A stretch of 6,929 nt of DNA from positions 1-6,929 of the forward strand of contig CABSMD010000138.1 of assembly GCA_902478725.1 (NCBI GenBank). The letters run 5' to 3'. The position numbers and the translations under genes were made by a program. This DNA comes from an uncultured Clostridia bacterium (GTDB lineage: Bacteria; Bacillota; Clostridia; HGM11514). This document shows positions 5,054-6,929 of the stretch, piece after piece. Positions within the stretch are counted from its first letter, which is position 1. Each line of letters opens with the position of its first letter. The notes under the pieces are model-generated. The model was given only the letters and a program-made list of their open reading frames with translations, had not been told where the DNA came from and did not search any database.

Positions 5054-5200
5054 ATGGATAATCAACAGATAAGAGAAACGCTCGAAAAGCAGCTGCAACT
5101 ACTCTCCGAGCGTTCACATGAATCGGATTTGCCTGTGCCATTTATTTGTGATTTAACGCAGGTAATGGTGCAAGTGGCAAAGGTTATTTGCTGTATTTAG
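5054..5200 (+). CDS. 48-aa small early protein, paralogue of the gene at 5708
   Basis: The frame starts at ATG 5054 after the ribosome site GAGGTGAAAGAG and encodes 48 residues beginning MDNQQIRETL and ending in a hydrophobic QVAKVICCI. It is predicted largely helical with a central break at about 21-30. It aligns without gaps over its full length with the other 48-residue protein of this window (5708-5854): both begin MD-x3-I, have ER near residue 19, and end in a Val/Ile-rich helix. No function is known to me. It ends tail to tail with the inverted gene at 5184-5366, overlapping by 17 nt. Confidence 0.65.
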   Translation: MDNQQIRETLEKQLQLLSERSHESDLPVPFICDLTQVMVQVAKVICCI

Positions 5201-5366
5201 CCTTGGCATTTTCATAAGCAGATTCGAAAGAATTGCTTATACGAAAATAAGCATCCCAATATAATTGACACATTGCTTCGGGAGTTGCGCCATTGGAACT
5301 CATGTTTTGTACATATAACATGGCAAGGGCTTCCGTACAATTTCGGGGAAACATTGAATTTTCCAT
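5184..5366 (-). CDS. Inverted 60-aa protein gene within the early region
   Basis: A 60-residue protein starting MENSMFPRNC is read leftward, against all its neighbours. It is credible because AAGGAGGTG lies about 6 nt before the ATG at 5366 and an extended -10 (TGCTATACT) lies just upstream. I chose this start over one 12 codons earlier because of that site. The protein is helical and aromatic-rich in the middle (QLYWDAYFRISNSF), soluble, without cysteine clusters, and has no family I recognise. With its own promoter it could be expressed in the lysogen while the early operon is silent. Early transcription would run antisense through it. Confidence 0.75.
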   Translation of the reverse strand: MENSMFPRNCTEALAMLYVQNMSSNGATPEAMCQLYWDAYFRISNSFESAYENAKAKYSK

Positions 5367-5390
5367 TTTAAACACCTCCTTTCTTTTCGC

Positions 5391-5422
5391 AGTATAGCAC
5401 ATAGGAGGTGCACTGACTACCT
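5391..5422 (-). promoter_or_regulatory. Extended -10 promoter of the inverted gene
   Basis: On the minus strand TGC-TATACT places a -10 at 5396-5391 with an extended TG element. A 4-of-6 match to the -35 (TAGTCA) lies 17 bp upstream. Transcription would start near 5384, about 18 nt before the gene's ATG. Confidence 0.5.
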
Positions 5423-5464
5423 GCTCGGGCGGGCAGAGAGATGAGAAGTGAGGAGGTGAAAGAG

Positions 5465-5626
5465 ATGATAATGAATGTAAAATTCGACAATGAAGAAATC
5501 ATGAATTTGCTTCAACAGGCAAAAGAACAGATTGACGCATTGCGAACGACAACGATGCGGTTAAACGCGGTACTTGGCATAGCTGTAGAAAAAGAGCCGC
5601 CGGACGAGACCAGCGGCAGCAAATGA
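5465..5626 (+). CDS. Small helical early protein (53 aa)
   Basis: The third-best placed of the early genes starts at ATG 5465 after GAGGAGGTGAAAGAG, the same cassette used at 5054 and 5708; an ATG two codons later is also possible. The product (MIMNVKFDNEEIMNLLQQAK...) is a single long amphipathic helix, probably a coiled coil at about 10-45, with a polar Pro/Asp/Ser tail. No family is recognised. Its stop codon overlaps the start of a 31-codon frame in the pattern ATGA. Confidence 0.65.
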   Translation: MIMNVKFDNEEIMNLLQQAKEQIDALRTTTMRLNAVLGIAVEKEPPDETSGSK

Positions 5627-5718
5627 TCTATTTTGCAATTGCGGAAAGGGCTTCTGATAAGGATACGGCCAATTCATTTATAACTGGCGGAACAGGAGGT
5701 GAAAGAGATGGATACTGA
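5623..5718 (+). CDS. Possible 31-aa peptide coupled to both neighbours
   Basis: ATG at 5623 overlaps the stop of the previous gene as ATGA, and the frame runs 31 codons (MIYFAIAERA...) to end inside the start of the next gene, overlapping it by 11 nt. This is typical of translational coupling, but there is no ribosome site of its own and no recognised similarity. Without it, 5627-5707 would be an unexplained gap in a tightly packed operon. Confidence 0.3.
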   Translation: MIYFAIAERASDKDTANSFITGGTGGERDGY

Positions 5719-5854
5719 AAAAATCAATCGCCTAACCGACGCGCTGCTCGCGTTTGTAGAGCGGGCATCAAAAGAGGCGGCCAGCGAAACAGAAGTGGAA
5801 GTTCTGCCGCAAGTCGCCTCTATGCTGGTTGAGATTATCAAACTGATTGTTTAA
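5708..5854 (+). CDS. 48-aa small early protein, paralogue of the gene at 5054
   Basis: This 48-residue protein begins MDTEKINRLTDALL and ends in VLPQVASMLVEIIKLIV. It has two helices, the first acidic and amphipathic, the second hydrophobic but with acidic and basic residues, so it is more likely a protein-protein contact than a membrane span. It has exactly the same length as the product of 5054-5200 and shares its start, an ER pair at 18-20 and the L-x-QV pattern near 35. The 19 bases from GAGGTG through the first codons are identical in the two genes. Function unknown. Confidence 0.7.
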   Translation: MDTEKINRLTDALLAFVERASKEAASETEVEVLPQVASMLVEIIKLIV

Positions 5855-5864
5855 GAAGGTAAAT

Positions 5865-6005
5865 ATGTCAGCACTTGTAATTTTTGCACTATGTCTTTTT
5901 ATACCGATGCTTTTGATAGTGTTTGTATTCTGGTTTTTTATGATGGATGGATGGCGAGACTGTTTGGATTTTTGGGATGAAATTAAAGAACGCAGGAGGC
6001 GTTAA
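5865..6005 (+). CDS. Small single-span membrane protein (46 aa)
   Basis: The start is ATG 5865 after GAAGGT, 10 nt downstream of the previous stop. Residues 3-27 are one strongly hydrophobic helix (LVIFALCLFIPMLLIVFVFW), followed by a short aromatic and charged tail ending in four Arg. By the positive-inside rule the tail would be cytoplasmic. No family is recognised. It opens a run of small membrane proteins in the early operon. Confidence 0.6.
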   Translation: MSALVIFALCLFIPMLLIVFVFWFFMMDGWRDCLDFWDEIKERRRR

Positions 6006-6013
6006 TCAAACTT

Positions 6014-6052
6014 ATGTTTCCGTTAGTGCTCAAAGAGCTGAAAGAGAGATGA
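6014..6052 (+). CDS. Possible 12-codon coupling ORF
   Basis: ATG 6014 opens MFPLVLKELKER, whose stop overlaps the next start as ATGA. AGGAGG lies 14 nt upstream (5994-5999), rather far but otherwise unused by any start. It could feed ribosomes to the gene at 6049. Weakly supported. Confidence 0.2.
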   Translation: MFPLVLKELKER

Positions 6053-6261
6053 ACACTACGTTTTACATCGCTTTACTCACAGGGGCAATCCTCGGCGGGA
6101 TTATTGGCGCAGGAATGGAGCGCAGAACGAACAAAATCTTGAAAATGGTGCGTCGGATTCAGCAGCATGAGCCGTATGCGCTTTTGCATTTATCTATGAA
6201 ATATTTCTGGCCCGAGGAGCAGAAAGGAAATCAGATCAATGACACAACAGCAGGCGAATAA
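6049..6261 (+). CDS. Small membrane-anchored protein (70 aa)
   Basis: I place the start at ATG 6049 (MNTTFYIALL), because the earlier ATG in this frame lies inside the preceding gene. Residues 4-22 form a Gly-rich membrane helix (FYIALLTGAILGGIIGAGM), followed by a basic stretch (ERRTNKILKMVRR) and a soluble tail of about 35 residues. The ribosome site is weak (GAAAGAGAG), so coupling to the preceding mini-ORF is likely. It overlaps the next gene by 23 nt. No recognised family. Confidence 0.6.
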   Translation: MNTTFYIALLTGAILGGIIGAGMERRTNKILKMVRRIQQHEPYALLHLSMKYFWPEEQKGNQINDTTAGE

Positions 6262-6496
6262 CTTACTTATGGAGCAATGGTTTCGGCTGCACAAAACACC
6301 GTCTGAACGGTGGGCGGAGGAATGCAAAAGGCTTGCTCCATTTGACACGCTGGACGAATATCTTTCGGCAGTATCTGTTAAACACTTCGGTGAAGATGTT
6401 TTGAACAGTTTCCGGTCTCACCGTTCTGTTAAAGCAAAAATAGAAACGCTTCAATCAAAAATGTTGATGCTACTCCGAAAAGCGAGAGCGAGGTAA
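6239..6496 (+). CDS. Hypothetical soluble early protein (85 aa)
   Basis: This 85-residue protein has no membrane segment. The N-terminal half has aromatic and charged clusters (MEQWFRLHK, ERWAEECKRL) and the C-terminus is a basic helix (KAKIETLQSKMLMLLRKARAR) that could bind nucleic acid or pair as a coiled coil. The start at 6239 overlaps the previous gene and follows AAAGGAAATC by several bases. An in-frame ATG at residue 11 is possible. I do not recognise the family. Confidence 0.65.
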   Translation: MTQQQANNLLMEQWFRLHKTPSERWAEECKRLAPFDTLDEYLSAVSVKHFGEDVLNSFRSHRSVKAKIETLQSKMLMLLRKARAR

Positions 6497-6504
6497 CAAA
6501 TTGC

Positions 6505-6651
6505 ATGACTTTTGAAACAATACGGTTAATCACAGCTCTAGCCGCCTTGGCGCTATCTATCAGCGGAATCGTGAAAAAGAAAAGGGCAATTCAATATGCC
6601 GGACAGGTAATTGGAATAATGATTGTTTTTTCCTTTTTCATTATTGGATAA
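6505..6651 (+). CDS. Small two-span membrane protein (48 aa)
   Basis: ATG 6505 opens a 48-residue frame, 8 nt after the previous stop, with GAGGT about 12 nt before the start. Two hydrophobic helices (about 5-22 and 33-47) are joined by a basic turn KKKRAIQ, a hairpin that would leave the Lys-rich loop in the cytoplasm. The size and form recall small holin-like or regulatory membrane proteins, but there is no sequence basis to call it a holin, and lysis genes are not expected in this early position. Confidence 0.55.
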   Translation: MTFETIRLITALAALALSISGIVKKKRAIQYAGQVIGIMIVFSFFIIG

Positions 6652-6677
6652 ACAAACTTGAAAGTGAGGTGAAGCGA

Positions 6678-6899
6678 TTGAAACGTTGTTTGATGTGCCG
6701 AATCATGGACGCATTACTGGATCCGATTCCGAAAGCGTTCAAACGCCAAGGTAACGATGCCGGGAAAGTGCTTTACTATCAAACCCAAAATGAAAGCTAC
6801 CGCAGGCGCAAGCACTTGCAATACCGCAATCTTCTCTTGTCGGCGCTTATATGCTTTTTCCTCGGCCTCGTTGTGCAAATGTTCTTTAAGTTTTTCTAA
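6678..6899 (+). CDS. Tail-anchored small protein with a Cys pair (73 aa)
   Basis: I choose the TTG at 6678 as start because GTGAGGTGA lies about 6 nt before it; a GTG three codons earlier overlaps that site. The product begins MKRCLMCRIMD, with a C-x2-C pair at residues 4 and 7. A basic, soluble middle follows (about 15-50) and the protein ends in a hydrophobic helix (LLLSALICFFLGLVVQMFF) near the very C-terminus, so it looks tail-anchored in the membrane. No family is recognised. Confidence 0.6.
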   Translation: MKRCLMCRIMDALLDPIPKAFKRQGNDAGKVLYYQTQNESYRRRKHLQYRNLLLSALICFFLGLVVQMFFKFF

Positions 6900-6903
6900 A
6901 TAG

Positions 6904-6929
6904 TGTCTACACAAGATCAGGTCAAAACA
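6904..6929 (+). CDS. Possible start of the next gene, cut by the window edge
   Basis: A GTG four bases after the previous stop opens a frame (MSTQDQVKT) that is still open at the window end. There is no clear ribosome site, so only the tight packing of the operon supports it. Confidence 0.2.

Larger units (their letters stand above)
5042..5714 (+). repeat. Repeated ribosome-site cassette GAGGTGAAAGAGATG (three copies)
   Basis: The 15-base string GAGGTGAAAGAGATG occurs at 5042-5056, 5453-5467 and 5696-5710, each time at a gene start. In the first and third copies identity extends four more bases (GATA). The three copies suggest duplication of a start cassette, or of whole small genes, within the early operon. 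Confidence 0.85.

Noticed and set aside
5947..6048. Extension of the 70-aa membrane protein back to an ATG at 5947
   Set aside because: It would overlap most of the 46-aa membrane gene in another frame and lacks a ribosome site; the ATG at 6049 gives a sensible N-terminal membrane helix.
6505..6651. Holin
   Set aside because: Two short helices and a basic loop are compatible, but the early position, the lack of an endolysin nearby and the absence of sequence similarity do not support the call.
6714..6914. 66-codon minus-strand frame at the right end
   Set aside because: It is antisense to the tail-anchored gene, which has a good ribosome site; the minus frame's hydrophobic look is a mirror of that gene.
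1..6929. CRISPR arrays, tRNA or rRNA genes, insertion sequences, and LexA boxes of the GAAC-N4-GTTC type
   Set aside because: I looked for regularly spaced repeats, tRNA-like ends, transposase motifs with terminal repeats and this palindrome, and saw none.

Overview
The window reads as the left end of a temperate prophage, or a phage-like integrative element, in a low-to-mid GC Bacillota genome, most likely Clostridia. The evidence is strong AGGAGG-type ribosome sites, TTG and GTG starts, flanking genes of the YmaF and YdbC/PC4-like types, and an integrase / ImmA / XRE lysogeny block. No species can be named from the sequence.

Positions 1-800 look like host chromosome. They hold the first 13 codons of a YdbC-like gene on the minus strand with a good promoter, a divergent ymaF-family gene rich in HxH motifs, and a strong terminator (767-801). 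The element boundary (attL) probably lies between about 801 and 922, just past the 3' end of the integrase gene.

Positions 923-4606 form the lysogeny block, all on the minus strand. In transcription order it contains an XRE repressor (ImmR-like), an ImmA/IrrE metallopeptidase, a multi-pass membrane protein with a zinc ribbon and a C-terminal Cys/His module, a reading frame carrying a second copy of that module, and a tyrosine recombinase. Between the last two, a consensus promoter and a terminator point the opposite way and predict a noncoding RNA of about 75 nt.

Positions 4607-4794 are the genetic switch. The rightward and leftward promoters face each other. Four related 16-bp operator-like sites lie on one helical face, and one sits exactly in the spacer of each promoter.

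Positions 4795-6929 are the early region on the plus strand. A Cro-like small XRE protein is followed by closely packed genes for proteins of 46-85 residues, many with one or two membrane segments. Two of them are 48-residue paralogues behind the same ribosome-site cassette. One 60-codon gene is inverted and has its own promoter.

Together, repressor and Cro-like protein would set the lysis/lysogeny choice, the metallopeptidase would relieve repression, the recombinase would integrate the element, and the membrane/zinc protein sits where superinfection-exclusion or conversion genes are often found. The most notable points are the A8 run joining two frames with homologous zinc modules, the antisense small RNA, and the face-to-face promoter switch.
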